Assembly: GCA_024278285.1 (NCBI GenBank)
Contig: JAJRTM010000333.1
Span: 1-5,560 of the forward strand
Length of the DNA stretch: 5,560 nt
Source: Planctomycetota bacterium
GTDB taxonomy: Bacteria > Planctomycetota > Planctomycetia > Planctomycetales > Planctomycetaceae
Direction: 5' to 3'
The translations under genes were made by a program, and so were the position numbers. A model generated the notes under the pieces. The model was not told the origin of the DNA and made no database searches. It was given only the letters and a program-made list of their open reading frames with translations. This document shows positions 5,481-5,560 of this stretch, in pieces; the stretch's first letter is position 1; every line of letters starts with the position of its first letter.

Positions 5481-5507
5481 CGCCTAATCCCTACTACCTA
5501 ACGCCTA
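5476..5507 (+). repeat. Short direct repeat at the end of larC
   Basis: CCTAACGCCTA occurs at 5476-5486 and again at 5497-5507, 21 bases apart, with the related CCTAATCCCTA partly between them. The first copy includes the larC stop codon. Its function is unknown; it may be a small tandem duplication. No terminator hairpin follows larC in the window. Confidence 0.5.
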
Positions 5508-5525
5508 TCAAGCAGGACAAGAAGG

Positions 5526-5560
5526 ATGTATCAACCTGAAATAGTTTTAATCTTGGTTGG
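5526..5560 (+). CDS. Start of a further gene, cut by the window edge
   Basis: ATG at 5526-5528 is preceded at eight bases by AGGA (5514-5517) and opens a frame reading MYQPEIVLILVG to the window end. It lies 45 nt after the larC stop in the same direction, so it may be co-transcribed. The hydrophobic EIVLILVG could be a first beta strand or the start of a membrane segment. Too little is present to name it. Confidence 0.45.
   Translation, partial: MYQPEIVLILV

Noticed and set aside
1..5560. CRISPR array, phage or defence system
   Set aside because: No regularly spaced repeats, integrase, or defence-type gene is seen; the genes are ordinary chromosomal ones.

Overview
The window looks like a piece of a planctomycete chromosome, perhaps close to Gimesia or Rubinisphaera. 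That placement is inferred from moderate GC, the flavour of the proteins (an RF-like GGQ protein of a type I associate with planctomycetes), and GTAG-headed palindromic repeats scattered between genes. No rRNA or other marker gene is present to confirm it.

Layout. Positions 1-494 hold no intact gene: a start-less coding remnant lies at about 107-292, and the intrinsic terminator of the chaperonin operon at 412-462. Reading leftward on the minus strand are a LOG-family nucleotide phosphoribohydrolase (4005-3403), a release-factor-like GGQ protein (3389-2871), then after a 323-nt palindrome-rich gap groES (2547-2245) and groEL (2102-495). On the plus strand, diverging from the LOG gene, is larC (4215-5480), the nickel insertase of nickel-pincer nucleotide synthesis. 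The first codons of another gene begin at 5526.

How the genes work together. groES and groEL are the two halves of the folding chaperonin and end at a clear terminator. They are separated by 142 nt carrying an inverted pair of REP-like units, which would fold into a 20-bp hairpin in the sense mRNA. The LOG and RF-like genes are 13 nt apart and probably form one transcript; nothing in their functions obviously links them. larC stands without larA, larB or larE in the window. Its conserved Met-Lys-Lys-Asn-Arg-Pro motif is encoded by an in-frame A AAA AAC slippery heptamer, and it ends in a His-Asp repeat.

No wholly new system stands out. The most interesting signals are the groES-groEL hairpin and its wobble pattern, the family of GTAG/TGT repeat units with different but self-complementary stems, the larC slippery site, and a sigma-54-like promoter upstream of groES.
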